From positions 434,001 through 498,000 of the forward strand of contig JAIWNF010000008.1 in assembly GCA_025093555.1 (NCBI GenBank): DNA of 64,000 bases. The letters run 5' to 3'. Below the pieces are notes generated by a model. The model had not been told where the DNA came from. It did no database searches and saw nothing but the letters and a program-made list of their open reading frames with translations. Source of the DNA: Circinella umbellata. Its lineage: Eukaryota > Mucoromycota > Mucoromycetes > Mucorales > Lichtheimiaceae. The translations under genes were made by a program, and so were the position numbers. This document shows positions 42,691 through 54,854 of this stretch, piece after piece (position 1 is the first letter of the stretch; each line of letters opens with the position of its first letter).

Positions 42691-43042
42691 CGCTGATGGC
42701 AGCTTATTGCTCTCGTCTGTTCACAAAGAGAGGAACTGAAAAACCTGCAGAGATGCAGGGAAAAGGTGTATTGAAAACGACAGTACATAGTTAACAATGA
42801 GGGGGATGAGGTAGGAATCGTCTAAAATAAAAGAGAAAGTAGTGAAGAGACAATGTCACAGAAAGAAAGATAGAGAAGTGGAGCATGGCAAAAGAAATGC
42901 TGATACTTTGTTTTTTTTTTATTTTATTTTATTATATAAATTTAAATTGGAAGGGGGTGCATGTGGTACAAGTGGTGGTTCAATCCATTGTAGTAATAAA
43001 TGTCCAAATTGATTTTTTGGTGTTGAAAGGGTGGTATAATAA

Positions 43043-43888
43043 TCAGGACGGCAAGTACCGTGTAGTTGGTGTAGAATGTAGCAGAATTTTGGCCAGATGA
43101 TTTTCCAGTAGACACGTTTTTGGTATGATGTTGGGGAGTCGGTTGAGAATAAAAGAAATAGGGTCGCTGATGTTTTTGGAGATTGATAAAAATGTATGGA
43201 CCCGATGGCAGGAAAGTAAGTGTTGTTTAGATAGACGGGTCGTTTGGTGACAATTAGGACATGGTTGTTGTTGTTGTTGGTGATTAGTGATCCAACCTAG
43301 GCGATAGTGGATATATAAATTACGTTCTGTAGATGTCATGGGCAGCCATAGAATTGAGTCAATTCCCAATTGCTGACGGCATTGACTTAGTAATTTACTG
43401 TTCTTGCATTGGCAGCATTGTATGTCTGTGCTTTTAATATGTTGTTTGATGGCTGTTTTTAGATCACTGTTTGTTACCATCTGGTGGTCTAATTGTGTTG
43501 TTGTATCTAGTGATTGCCAAATTTTATTTTTTCTAATGACTGAAGTCCAGGAACGAAGACCTTTTGTTTGGCGAACATGAGGTAATAAGGTGGGGAATAA
43601 AGCATCATCAGGCATATGATATGAACAAAATATAAACTTTGCTTTGTAAGGCAGTAACACGATCAACCATGAATTCAAGATTTGCTAGATGGTGAATAAT
43701 GGCCATCGAGTGGTTAGTCGTGGTACCATATATTTTTCAGAGGCAAGTATTTTGGGTTTCTTGAAGAATATTGTAATCATCTCTATTGAGTTTTGCAATG
43801 GCCAGACCATATTCCATCTTGGGTCGGATAAATTGGTGGTAAAGACGAGTACTGAGTAATTTACCAAGACATCGTGCGTGCACACCAA
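43043..43888 (-). pseudogene. LINE C-terminal domain with CCHC-type finger
   Basis: Two adjacent frames (43043-43678 and 43685-43888) carry the region after the reverse transcriptase. CPNCHQTTRLSKQHLLSCHRVH-type spacing (CxxC...H...C) near residue 140 of the longer frame matches the C-terminal zinc finger of LINE polyproteins. They are separated from each other and from the RT by stop codons or a frame change. Confidence 0.7.
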
Positions 43889-44090
43889 TTGACGCTATAA
43901 TATATATTGCTGAAACTGCAGCAGTAGTATTTCAATCAATAAGTTCATTAGTGTTGATACATCCATCTGGGGTAAAGAGAACACCAAGATATGTGAATTT
44001 GGTTGCTCTTTGTAGGTTGACTCCATATAGTTGTGGTAGTTGATTCGGAGGTGGATCAGTCATAGACATATAAATGCATTTTGTGGGGTT

Positions 44091-45150
44091 TCATCTATAG
44101 CCTAAATTAATACTATGATCTTCACATGCTTTCAGTAATAAGGGTGTAGTATCGCATGTGCCAAGAAGAGCAACATCATCTGCATATAGTAGACTGTTGA
44201 TAAAGAGGTTGTTGAATTTTAAGCTAAGTGATGGAAGAACTTGGGCTTCGACAGTACATAAAAGAGTTGGTAAAGAGTTGATATAATGAGAGTAGAGAAT
44301 TGGGGACAGTACTGATTCTTGTAGAACTCCAGTATGTGGATGGAATTGACGTGAAATTTGATCGGAGAGTAATACTTCAATTGAAACATGATCAAATAGA
44401 TTTTTGAGTAATAAAAGTAATAATCGAGGTATATGTGGTTCGAGAGTATGCCATATAGTATCTCTATGTACTGTATCATAAGCTTTAGAGACATCCAGAC
44501 CAATTATCACAGGAGGTGAACTATGGTGTCGTTTATGTATCATCGATATTTCTTGTAGACAGTGAGCTTGACTAAGAGCATCATGTTGGTGGCGAAAACC
44601 AGCTTGCACAATATCTAAGTCGGGAGCAGTAAAAATCAGGAGGTCTTGAATACATTTTTCCATGACTTTATGAAAAATGGATGTTAAACTAATCGGCCGA
44701 AAGTTTGCAGGGTCATCAATTGGTCCTTTCTTGTGTATAGGGAGTACTTGTGCTAATCGCTATAATTTTGGGGTCTTGGATGTGGACCAGCATAATTGAT
44801 AAAATGCTGTAAGAAAAGGGGTTAGTTGTTCACAGATCGGTTTTAGCATTTCTCCTTTAATACCATCAGCTCCAGGAGCTTTTCAAGATGAAAGCTGGGA
44901 AATAACAGAGAGAACGTTTTCTTCAGTAAATGGTGAATCGATTGCTGCATTTGTACAGATTGAATATATAATAGTTGTCTGAAGTGATGATGGTTGAGAG
45001 CTGTTATGGAGCTGTAAATTACTGGAGAATATATTTTCAAGATGATCAGCCATATGATTAGCAGCTATTAAAGGGCCATCATGTGGATGAGAGAATGATG
45101 AATGTAATGTGCGGCCTTTTTTTTATGCGTTTCATAGTTGCTGTAGCTTC
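44091..45150 (-). pseudogene. LINE reverse transcriptase, broken
   Basis: RT motifs are clear: LDVSKAYDTVH (motif A), GVLQESVLSPILYS (motif B region) and YADDVALLG (catalytic YxDD). Motif B normally reads GxxQGxxxSP, and here the Gly is Glu. The upstream part (about 44670-45140) keeps KKGPIDDPANFRPISLTSIF but holds in-frame stops. The element therefore cannot encode an intact enzyme. Confidence 0.8.
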
Positions 45151-45157
45151 TGAAAAA

Positions 45158-46754
45158 TCACCTTGATCGAGTTTTTTTACAGAATAAGTTCCATGTTTCA
45201 GCGCTTCGTCTATTGACTGTCAATCGAAACCTAGCTTGTGCTTCTTGGTATCGGAGCCACCATTTTAATTTTGTTGAAGGATGTTGTGCACGTCTCCATT
45301 TTTTATAACAGGTCTCACGATGTGTTTTGGTTTTTTCAAGATCAAGATTCCAGAACCATCTTAACCTGTTTATTTCAGCAGTTGTTTTACAGCCTACAGT
45401 GTTATCAAGTGCGTTATAGATGCTGTCATTAAGTTGTAAATTGAACTCTTCTATGGTTTTGATAGTTGTAGTTTTTTTATTGGCAACAAGGGCATTAATG
45501 CGTTGTTGTATAGGTTGAATATTTGCTATAAATATATTGATATATGTAGTACATATATCGGGATTTTTAAGTTTTTGTAGGTGCCACATAAGTCGTTTGG
45601 TTTTAGTGCGGAGTAGAGTATTATCAGTGTATGTCAGTTGTACTGCTTTGTGATCTGATGATAGTGAAAGGTCGTAATATATAGTCATTGCTCAATTAGT
45701 GAGTGGTATTGTACCAAAAAAAAGGTCGACTATACTGGTGCCACGAGGGTTGAGATTTGTTGGTTGACCATAAGCAAGTGATTCATTGTAAATTACCATA
45801 CCGTTTGTTGCGAGCCAGGTTGTAAGTAGTCTACTATGGGTATCATAAAGATGATCACCAACCCGGTTTCCTAATCGTGCATTGAAATCACCGCAATAGA
45901 TTTTTTGGCTGGTACCATCGATTTCTTTGGGTAGTGCATCTAATATTTCTATGGCAAGTTGATTTTCAAATTTTTGTGTTGGAGGTAAATAGAGACCGTG
46001 AATAAGCGTGTCACCTATAGTACAAGAAAGAGAATAGTGTGGGAATTTAGAGGATAGGTTAGATAAATAATTAACAGGAAAGGGGCAATGTGGGTGTACG
46101 AGAAGAGAAATACCCATTTGGCCATGGTGTGATTTGTGACTTTTAACAGGTATTCCATATATATGATATTGGTGTCGTATGGCACACGTCAATCCTTCAT
46201 CTCAGATAATTAAAATATAAACTATATGTAAAAAACAATAAAATAATCTTACATCGGTTACTTTCTAAATACACAAATAATAATTCTACCACAATAACAC
46301 TTTATATACAATATACAAATATAATAATCAAACATAATTTATTCATTCACAATCACATAATACACAATTTAACATCATATAACATTATCTACAAATACAG
46401 GAAAATACACATCTAAAACATATATATATATATAAAACTTACTTGTAATAGAAATAATTATCATATATCTTTTTATCTTAATATTATTTTCATATAATAA
46501 AACACCTGAAAGATTCTCACAAGACTTATTCTGTTATCATTTTTTATACTTACCCTATTTTCCTGTTAAATTCATATCCATAAATACCACAATTGGGTCC
46601 AATTGGTAGGGAAGCGATGAGGGGAGAGAAGCCATGTCTCAGTAATAAATAAAATAGAAGTGTTAATAAATTCTGTTAGTGCAGTATGTTTAGTGTGTTG
46701 TTGAATTCCAGTAGCATTCCATTGAATGATATTAATTGTATTATTACTTATCAT
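45158..46754 (-). pseudogene. LINE endonuclease domain, interrupted
   Basis: The N-terminus (46572-46754) has IIQWNATGI and FITETWL of the exonuclease-endonuclease-phosphatase fold. The rest (45692-46192) has GDFNARLG and the TSIVDLFF end motif. A linker to the RT follows at 45158-45688. A 353-bp AT-rich block (46201-46553) splits the domain, and the reading frame changes around it. Confidence 0.75.
46201..46553. other. AT-rich insertion inside the LINE endonuclease, intron-like ends
   Basis: On the minus strand this block begins GTAAGT and ends CTGAG, the ends of a spliceosomal intron. It is about 83% A+T by eye, with no inverted repeats or duplication found. Exact removal would join the two sides out of frame (the first codon after the junction would be a stop), so an intron is not shown. 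Confidence 0.4.
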
Positions 46755-46756
46755 AA

Positions 46757-48380
46757 TTATTGGGGAGAGGGGTTATGAGTGGTACCACTATTACTGAATT
46801 GTGCTGCTTGATCTTCTAATTGTCTATTGTCGATGATCATTTCCATGTCATGTCCTTTTTCTGATTTATCTGATGGTGAGTCTATACGAAATTGATCTGC
46901 TGCAGCCTTTATTCTTTCAGGGGAAAATTTTCGTGATGATTGTTGTGGTGCCACATTATGTCCATTGAGTACATCGTGTAATATTGCTGGTGTAATAACT
47001 TGGGTGTGACAGAAAAATTGAGCGACAGCAAATTTCACTGGTTGACGGACATGATGGCTCGCAAAATTCGATTGTATTGTATGAGATCAGCTTGGATGAT
47101 GTTCGTCATGAGACATATCAAGATATTTTTTATTGCGCAGGTATTGAGGATTATGAGGATTAAATTTAGTATTAGGCTCTAAATTGTGTTGTTTCATAAG
47201 GTCAAGAAATTCGGTAGCATAATCATTATGAATAAGAAAACCCATAACATTAGTATCAGGATAATGAATATCTAAAATACGGCTGTTGTCAATGCCCAGT
47301 TGTCGAAGATTTTCCCGCTGGTCTGAAACAGGTTTACGGCCTCGTGTTAGAAAGTATTTAAAGCAGAAATCATGTGTTTCAGAGGGGGTAGTAAATGCAC
47401 GTGCTGCTGCTTCTTTCCTTTTTTGGAGGGTTGCTGCTAAGACTTTGGTGTGATTTCTGTTTTTCATATGTTGTACCCTGTAATTATCATTCCAGGGATT
47501 ATTACTTTGTTATGTGTTAGTGGTTGGTGGTAGTGATGCATATTGTGATTCAAGATTTCCTGTTGGTGCGTCTAGTGTTGTTGATGTTGTTTGGTGGTGT
47601 TGTTGACGGGGTGATTGGTTCTGCTTCCAAAGCTTGAAGGTGCGACTTTGCAGAAATCAATTCTGTTTGAGCAGTATAAAGGCGTTCCGTTAGTGTTAAA
47701 AGATCAGTAATTTGTTTTTCTTGCTTTTCGGTGCGAGTTGCCAGTTGGTCAACTGTTTTCATCAATGCAGTTAGGACTTCGGGCATGGCTTGATGATGCT
47801 CAAAGTGTTGAGTAGAGAAACGTTCGAGGAGGGTTGGAGTATTGACATCAGGTTGTTGCAGATCAAAAATCAGAGGTGTATCAGTGAATAGGTGCTGCTG
47901 AGCTGATTCTGGTATCTCATCAGCCCGATCAGTAATCATGACATTGCATGTGTTGTGTTGTTGCGAAACTGATAAGGTAGTAGGATGATCCTGATGAGAG
48001 GATATGAAACTGCCAATGCTACTGTGATCTTCATCATCATTATCGCCAATAGTGTTAGGAAGACTTGTCAAAACTTCCTTGAGGTGAGAGAGCGTGCAGT
48101 TTTTTATTGCATTGTTTACATGTAAATTGCGGTATTTTGTCTTTGTGCCAGATGGCAATTTGATGTCTTGAAAGACACAATGAATTAGTTGAGCTTTGAC
48201 ATGGCAAGAGAGACATGCAATTTGAGAACGGTGAAGGTTGAATTTGGTATTCAGGATAGGAATGTTTTTAAGAGTAAGGCGAATGGACGTTTGTTTTGTT
48301 GCATTTGATGGTTTGTTAGAAGACAGGGCATCACGGCATATAATAGTTTTGCCCATCATACAGCGAGTGACTAGTGTCAA
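46757..48380 (-). pseudogene. LINE ORF1-like protein, broken into three frames
   Basis: Frames 47550-48380, 47087-47467 and 46757-47038 (minus) follow each other. The first has a Cys pair near residue 55 (CLSCH), a long acidic Ser/Asp/Gln-rich middle and a leucine coiled coil near the end. The second holds FKYFLTRGRKPVS and ILDIHYPDTNVMGFLIHNDY, a conserved-looking block. ORF1 proteins of LINEs bind the element RNA. The frameshifts show decay. Confidence 0.6.
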
Positions 48381-48483
48381 TGGTGGTTTTGGTTGTTGTG
48401 TTGTTATGGTCGTTTTTTTTTTGGAAAAGGGGTTTTCCGCTCAAAAAGTGAGGAGAAAAGGAAAGAGAGGTCTTTATGATAAT

Positions 48484-48545
48484 ACAGTTGAACCTCGTCT
48501 TTTGCACAAGTGGGATTTGGCCCCAAAGTTGTGCAAAAAACGAGG
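48484..48545. repeat. pogo/Tigger-like end with near-perfect palindrome
   Basis: The sequence TA-CAGTTGAACCTCG at 48484-48497 resembles the terminal repeat of pogo/Tigger-type DNA transposons. Arms of 17 bp at 48493-48509 and 48529-48545 are inverted copies with one or two mismatches and a 19-base loop. A matching far end was not found, so this may be a truncated MITE or foldback. Confidence 0.45.
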
Positions 48546-48655
48546 GGTGAGGTGAGGTTGCTAAAAGGTATGCAAAAAGAGAGATGCACAAAAACCGGAA
48601 CTTACTATATATTATATTAATAATTGTAGAGAAGGTAAAGATTAAAGAGAAAGTT

Positions 48656-49076
48656 TGTTGTATCCAACACATATTATTCATAAAGATAACTATTTGTCAT
48701 TCTAATTATTAAAGTATAGCGTATCTTTAATTATGCTTTGCTGACATTTCGTGTATTTCCCTATTTGGACCATGATTTATAAGAACACAGAAGTCCGTCT
48801 TCTATAAAGATATAAGATTACAGCTGCGTAGATATATCATATCGTCAACCGCTCAAAGTCTAATCTTAATATCATTAATCTCATATTCATAATTCACACG
48901 GCCATGACAAATATAAATCTTACGTATACACATATCAATATATCCCACTGATAATAAGATTCATATAAATAGAGATAATATTTTATTTTAATAAACTTCA
49001 GTTCAATTATTGTTCTTTTGGGTCTCATTGACTTTTTAACGTCTCTTTTATTTTATTATATTTGATTGATATAACA
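48656..49076. mobile_element. solo LTR, copy 1
   Basis: This 421-bp repeat begins TGTTGTATCC and ends GATATAACA, a TG...CA pair with short inverted ends typical of LTRs. The same sequence occurs again at 54855. Flanking bases aagtt and atgtt agree in four of five positions, as for an old 5-bp target duplication. No coding sequence of this family is next to it. Confidence 0.75.
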
Positions 49077-49338
49077 ATGTTAATATTAATGTTGGATTAT
49101 TTTGAAAGTTGAACTAGGGTGGTGCGACAGTTGAACTTTCTGATTCTGTTATTTTTGAGGAGCTGACGCCGAGAAAGTGTCGCTATATAGCTACTATGGT
49201 CAATTGCTATTTCGCAAATTTTAGGATATATTATTAAAAGATTATTGATATCTTTGGGATATGTTGAAGACCAGCGTAATCAATAATGCAAAGTCGTACT
49301 TCTCGTTGTAAGGGGTGCACTATCTGCAAACATAATTA

Positions 49339-50215
49339 TTGAGCATCAAATGTCTTCTGTATGCCGACGACGTGGCATTGTTAGGAAGTGCAGATGTAAT
49401 GCAACACCTCTTAAACATATGCGAAACTCATAGTTACCAACTCGGATTTTGCTTGAGCCCAACAAAATATATTATTGTCCAACCACCTGCCTCAAATAAT
49501 CAATACCAGCTTTATAATATTGATATACCAACTGCTACTTCCTTTTCTTACCTTGGTGTCTCGATTAATTATCAAGGTCAGCTTGATGCAACACAGCTGA
49601 TACACCATAATATAACATCAGTAAAATCTAGTATGAAAGCTATGAACTCAATCGGACTAAATGCATTGGGATTTAATAAAGAACTTTCATGTAATTTATA
49701 TACTCAATTCATCTGTCCAAAACTAGAATACGACCTTGCCATTATTCAATATACAAAAGCACAATATGAGGATTTTGAAAAAGCTCAAGATACAAGCCTA
49801 CGCATGATTTATGGTGCAAGTAACAATTCTTCAACAAAGTTATACCCCACCTTGCCCGTTTACCCAGCATGAAAGAAAGAGCGACTATCTTACAAGCAAA
49901 ATTTATATATCACGCTTACTTTCTTCCAGAGGTTACATTACTTGCAACAATATTACCAACAATTAAAAATAATTCCTAAAGTGCATGGTATAAACTACAA
50001 AAAAACATTATATGGCAACAGCTCCCAGAACCACGCCCAGAAACAACTGTAACACTTTTTAAACAAGCAATCCGATCATATCATCAAAATGTACTGGATA
50101 CACTATTAGCTAAACCAATAGGTACCAAAACATTAGCAGCATGTAGGCCTCGAATTGGAAAAGACTGTAATATTGTAACCAAGAGCTCAAGATTGGGAAA
50201 ATAAGCTTGAGTTGT
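49339..50215 (+). pseudogene. second LINE fragment (RT end and C-terminal region), plus strand
   Basis: The frame 49339-49872 begins within the RT at YADDVALLGSADV, and continues with FSYLGVSINYQG and a downstream helical region. Further frames to about 50215 carry the next part with stop codons. The first RT motifs are missing, so the copy is 5'-truncated, as is usual for LINEs. It is related to the minus-strand LINE (YADDVALLG in both) but lies in the opposite orientation. Confidence 0.7.
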
Positions 50216-50420
50216 ACAAATGGGCTTAGTCCATATAAATAGTTATTACATCCAATAAATAAAAAACAAATCCTTTTATCTATTTTTACACTTTCGATTA
50301 CTTTTTCTCTTTCACTGTATCATTGTTTGACCTGAAATAACTATAGACTGGATTTAGTCTATAACCCTTGGTAGTGACAGCAAATCAATAACATTTACTC
50401 AAGAGTATGGTAAAGGCACA

Positions 50421-52430
50421 GTGAGTTCAGGACAAGGACAAGAAGAAAGGCAATGGCAGTTAGAAAGGTTCTGGTCACGTTTTCTTATCAAGCCAATAAA
50501 CCAAGGCTTTGTGGATCTTATAAACAAGACAAAAGAGGACCAACAGTCAGACAAGAAGGTAGAATTACCACAACTAAAAGTATCATTATCAAGTCAAACC
50601 AAATATCACAATACTGTAGAAGAAATTTATCAAGTAAAGAATCATATGGACGAACAAGGAGGAATACAGCAAGGGTCTCTACAAGCAGTTGATTCAGCAA
50701 CTCAAGCACTACAGGAGGTTAACAATCTACGTGCTGAACTCAACTCTCAACTCCCAGTGGAAATGAAAAAAATATATGATGCTCAAGGCAAAATAGAAGG
50801 CCAAGTTAATACACTTACATCATCCTTACAAAGTATTGTGGCGCAATTACAAGAAATTTCAAATCATCAAGACAAGTGTGGCAGTAGCTTCTTTCCTATT
50901 TAGGCATCCTCAAAGATATATATTATTATCTTCCCATCATTATAATAAAGCTTCAGGTCTTTCTTATATTATAACTGGTACCTCTCACATTGGTGGAGAA
51001 GCTCTAAGCTTTCTTTCTTTTTATTCTTTTTCTTTTTTATTTATTATTATTATTACTATGTTTCCACATCTCTATCAGTCATCAATGCCTGCCCATGCCG
51101 AAGTGAATCCATGGAGTGATGCGCAAAGCTCCACTCACTCTATGGACATGACCCCTTTACTTCCCCAACAAACATCTATACATCAACCCCATAGTATCGA
51201 TAACACAGCAGACAATGAATTCTTCAGTTTCAACCAACTTAATACATCAGCTGACATGGATGAACTTTCTATATCTTCTCCCAACATAGATAATTTACTT
51301 TATCATCTAATTAACATTTCTCTTGCTCGCCAACAGTTCAGTCAACAACTACAACAAAAGAATGGGGAACTTGCTCGACATCACTCACTCACTTACCAAT
51401 ATCAGCAAGAAATTGCCCAACTACAACAACAACTCCATCAGTCACACACTACAATTAATTATGGTGCAACAGTACCTGATCCATCTACTTCACACGTATA
51501 TATTAGTTCTTCACCATCATACAATAATCTTCCTTATCCACAACAACACACTCAATCACCTTTAGCGCACCAAACATTTCAATCAGTGGCATTCGACAAT
51601 GATCCACCACTGGATTCTCCTACCATGACTTCAGATACTGGGTATCATAAAGTTGAAGTACCCATTTCTAGTGCATGTCCTCGAGATGATGCTCAACATT
51701 ATCTCTGGGAATTCATTCATGTCTCTAATTATTTTCAATGGAATACTAAATGACGCCTCAGAGAGTTTAATATTTGTTTACAACATGAAGCACTCGATTG
51801 GTGGGATAATCTTCCAGACAAAACATCTTTTGCTGCAGTACAGCACGCGTTTCCTGCACATTGTGGCACTAGTACTGTGTCACCAGAAAAAGCATTGCTT
51901 GACTTATCAAATATGAAACAAGGCAATGAAGCCATGCAAACGTTTGGTCCACGATTACAATCATTAATTAATCATACTGACTGAAATATGACTGAACCAA
52001 TGAAACTTTTTTTTTTACCTACATGCTAATTCTCACATTGTTAACAAAGTGAAACGTCAACCTTTTATTTTTTCTCTTCATGATGCAATTGATTTTGGAA
52101 TTCGTCTTGAAGCATTACGCTTTACCAATACATCGCTCATGACATCTTTTTCTTCTCTTTCTCAACCTACTCCCTATGCATCAACACCGTCAGCGCCACC
52201 AACAACTAGTCAGGACGAGATTAAAAATAATCCAATAGAGGATGTACAACAAGTAGCACAGCGACACAGCAATAGCAACAGCAACAAACGAAACAATCAT
52301 AACAAATACGACATGCGCAATAATGACAACAGAACCAACAATCGCCACAATTCTAATCGAAATGGAAATTGTTATAATAAATATAATAATTGCAACCACC
52401 ACAATGACAATCGATCTAACAATTATTGAC
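50421..52430 (+). pseudogene. gag of decayed Ty3-like element
   Basis: Open pieces at 50421-50903, 51058-51753 and 52049-52429 belong together. The middle piece and the sequence after its stop contain LREFNICLQHEALDWWDNLP, a retrotransposon-gag type region. The last piece is Asn/Arg-rich and basic, fit for nucleic-acid binding. At least three stops or frameshifts break it. Whether the first 160-codon piece is part of the same gag or a separate leader protein is unclear. Confidence 0.6.
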
Positions 52431-52439
52431 CACAACAAT

Positions 52440-52940
52440 ATAACACAGTATGCCAAATATGCAATAAAAAAGGTTATAGCACAACAATATGTTTTCATCA
52501 ACTTAATACTCTATATCAATCCAACAATCACCAGCATGCTCAACAAGCTACTCAAAAATACACCAACGTTTTAGAAGAAGAAGGAACCTATGAACCAAAT
52601 ATTTTCGACAAAGCAATCCAACACACTCAAATTGGATATGTTTCAGAACACCAGACGAATCAAAATAATCATCACTCTCCATTTCGTTTTTTAACTAACA
52701 TTGATATCAACAGTCAGCTGATGCAAGTACTAGTAGACACCAGTTCAACAATTACAACAATCCAATCAACTTTAGTCAACAAACTACAACTTACACACTA
52801 TTCCCTTTCCATGCTAATTCCACTTGAATATTCTAATTTTGAGAAACAAATCGCCATAGAAGAATCAACACTTCCTATTATCTATTCATCACTATCATTA
52901 CCAGCCACAGCAAAAATTATTCCAACCCAAAATCATTAAT
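52440..52940 (+). pseudogene. zinc knuckle and aspartic protease of decayed Ty3-like element
   Basis: CQICNKKGYSTTIC resembles a CCHC knuckle in which the His is Tyr. The protease has LVDTSSTITTIQSTLV where the active-site triad is normally D-S/T-G, so the Gly is lost. Both changes argue against activity. Confidence 0.55.
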
Positions 52941-52949
52941 TAATTCTCG

Positions 52950-53596
52950 GTATGGATTGGTTACTACAACATAATCTTCTTCCAGATTCTAAACTTCAAC
53001 AAGTTCATCGATGTTCAACTATATGTTCCTCCTTACAGCAACAATCAACTACAAGCATGGAGTTTTCAAACTTACCAATATATGTTCAACAACTTTTACA
53101 TCAATACCAAAAAACAATTGATTGCAAAAATTCCTATAATTCACCACATTCAAACTGGGGATACACTACCTATTTATCGTCATGACTACCATCGTTCACC
53201 ACTAGAAAAACAACAATTGGCGAATGCTTGTGATAAATTACTCAAATAAGGAGTCATCCGACACAGTAGAAGTCCATCATGGTGCTCTCCTCCCGTTCTG
53301 GTCAAAAACTCTGATGGAAGTACAAGACTTACAGTCAACTTTAAAGCTTTAAACCAAAAAACCATAATAGATCGCTTTCTTTTTCCAAGGATGAATGATC
53401 TATTAGACCATCTACATGGTGCAACAATTTTTTCAACCTTGGATCTCCAAAATGGTTATCATCACCTCGAGCTTTACCCTGATGATGCTCCTAAGACCAG
53501 TTTTTGTGCCAACAGACGTCAGTACGAGTATACCGTTTTGGCCCAAGGATTGGTAAATGGACCTGCTTCATTTATACGGATCTTAGTACAATCCTG
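52950..53596 (+). pseudogene. reverse transcriptase (left part) of decayed Ty3-like element
   Basis: Stops interrupt the frame, but LILGMDWLLQHNLLP (protease end), GVIRHSRSPSWCSPPVLVKNSDGS and FSTLDLQNGYHHLELYPDD are canonical Ty3 RT blocks. The frame then runs to GPASFIRILVQ and is cut by the 1.1-kb insertion. The YLDD box lies beyond the insertion (54765-54790). Confidence 0.8.
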
Positions 53597-54690
53597 ATTT
53601 ATAAACCGATCCATTTTTCATACAGATTAGATCGGATTTGGATTGTATCTCAACCGATTTGGATCGGATTCAGATCGTAATTCTACAATCTGGATTATAA
53701 ACAGATTGAGATCTATGGATCGGTCAGATTTTTCTGATGCATTATTATAATTATAAAGTAATGGATCAAAGTTTCAACAATGCTGTGGTAAGGTATATAT
53801 ATACTCAAATAAAGAAGAGAGTAACTATATTTTACAGAAATTTAAGTTTTTGTATATTATTATATACTTGAATAGAGCAGTTGAAAGGAAAAGTAGTAAT
53901 AGCTTTGATATAGAAAAAAAATATCTGAAAAGAAAAAAAACCAAAAATTGAAAATTAAAAAGAGAGATTAATGAACTTAATTATTATTTTTATTAATCTA
54001 GTAATGATAAAGAGAATTATGAACTTTTATTTGGTTGTAAACAGAAAAGGTAAACTTATACCTCTTTTTTTTCAGCACACCAGAAATTTACTACTCGCCC
54101 CCACAAAAAAAATATCCACGTTATGTTATATTTCTACCACAAAAACTTATTTGTACTTTTTTTTTCTGCACCACCATAACTTTTTTTTTCACTATAAACT
54201 TTTTTATCACTATAACTTTTTTTTCCTACTATAACTTTCCCCTACTATTTTTTTTCAACTATAACTTTCTTTTCCCATTGTAACTTCTTTTTTCCCATTA
54301 TAACTTTTTTTCTACTAGAACCTATTTTCCCACTGTAACTTATTATAACTTGTTTATTTCCTATTATGTTTTTCAAACCAAAATAATAAAATCATCTAAG
54401 AATAATGCACCTCTGCTACCAATGTTTTACTTTTCTTAAACGATCTCAAACAACTACCATACACAATCTTATAAAATACCTTCTCTCATAAAAAAATACT
54501 ATGACATCTATTATATAGCCTAAATTTTCATCTAATTGATTATTTGGCATTATGGATTACGGATTATGGATTCAATCTAGATTTTTACGAAACGGATTCG
54601 GATTGCAATTCTCTAATCCGTGGACAATCCGGATTTCTGAAAATTCGATCCGTTTCAAAATGGATCGGATTCGAAATGGTGCTAATCCGA
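53597..54690. mobile_element. 1.1-kb insertion with GGATCGGAT-rich ends, inside RT
   Basis: Both ends of this block hold many copies of gatcggatt and its complement aatccgatc (starting near 53606-53700 and again at 54550-54690), so the ends are subterminal-repeat rich. The middle has no coding potential and includes an imperfect tandem array of ACTATAACTTTTTTTCC units (about 54165-54360). It separates the RT motifs GPASFIRI and YLDDIIIFS, so it is an insertion. No clear target duplication was found and the exact ends are uncertain. Confidence 0.6.
54165..54360. repeat. imperfect tandem repeat, ACTATAACTTTTTTTCC type
   Basis: Ten or so units of 17-21 bp vary in T-run length. All lie within the 1.1-kb insertion. 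Confidence 0.7.
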
Positions 54691-54759
54691 TCCGGATCAG
54701 TCTACTAAGAACCCTATTCGTTTATGTGCGCTATGACATAAGCTCTCTCTGGTTTACCA

Positions 54760-54854
54760 TTTGCAATGGCATACCTTGACGACATAATCATTTTTTCACC
54801 TGACGAAACAACACATCAACAAGATGTTCAATGAGTCATCTAACGATTATCATA
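54760..54854 (+). pseudogene. reverse transcriptase (right part), YLDD box
   Basis: AMAYLDDIIIFSPDETTHQQDVQ shows the catalytic YLDD and the following segment. The frame then meets the solo LTR at 54855. Reading resumes after that LTR at about 56060 with QLKVLNHIF-type sequence, which shows the LTR was inserted into this RT. Confidence 0.7.

Larger units (their letters stand above)
42690..48420 (-). mobile_element. decayed LINE (non-LTR retrotransposon), minus strand
   Basis: On the minus strand, in order: an ORF1-like protein (about 47550-48380, continuing in broken frames to 46757), an apurinic-type endonuclease (46754 down to about 45690), a reverse transcriptase (about 45150-44090) and a C-terminal zinc-finger region (43043-43888). 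This is the order of a LINE element. Stop codons and frameshifts break every long frame, so it is inactive. An insertion of about 350 bp interrupts the endonuclease. The ends are approximate: the 3' end is placed where LINE-like coding signal fades, and no poly-A tail or target-site duplication was identified. Confidence 0.8.

Noticed and set aside
44091..44663. Motif B change Gly to Glu taken as a sign of repeat-induced point mutation
   Set aside because: One base change cannot show this, and no excess of CpA to TpA changes was measured.
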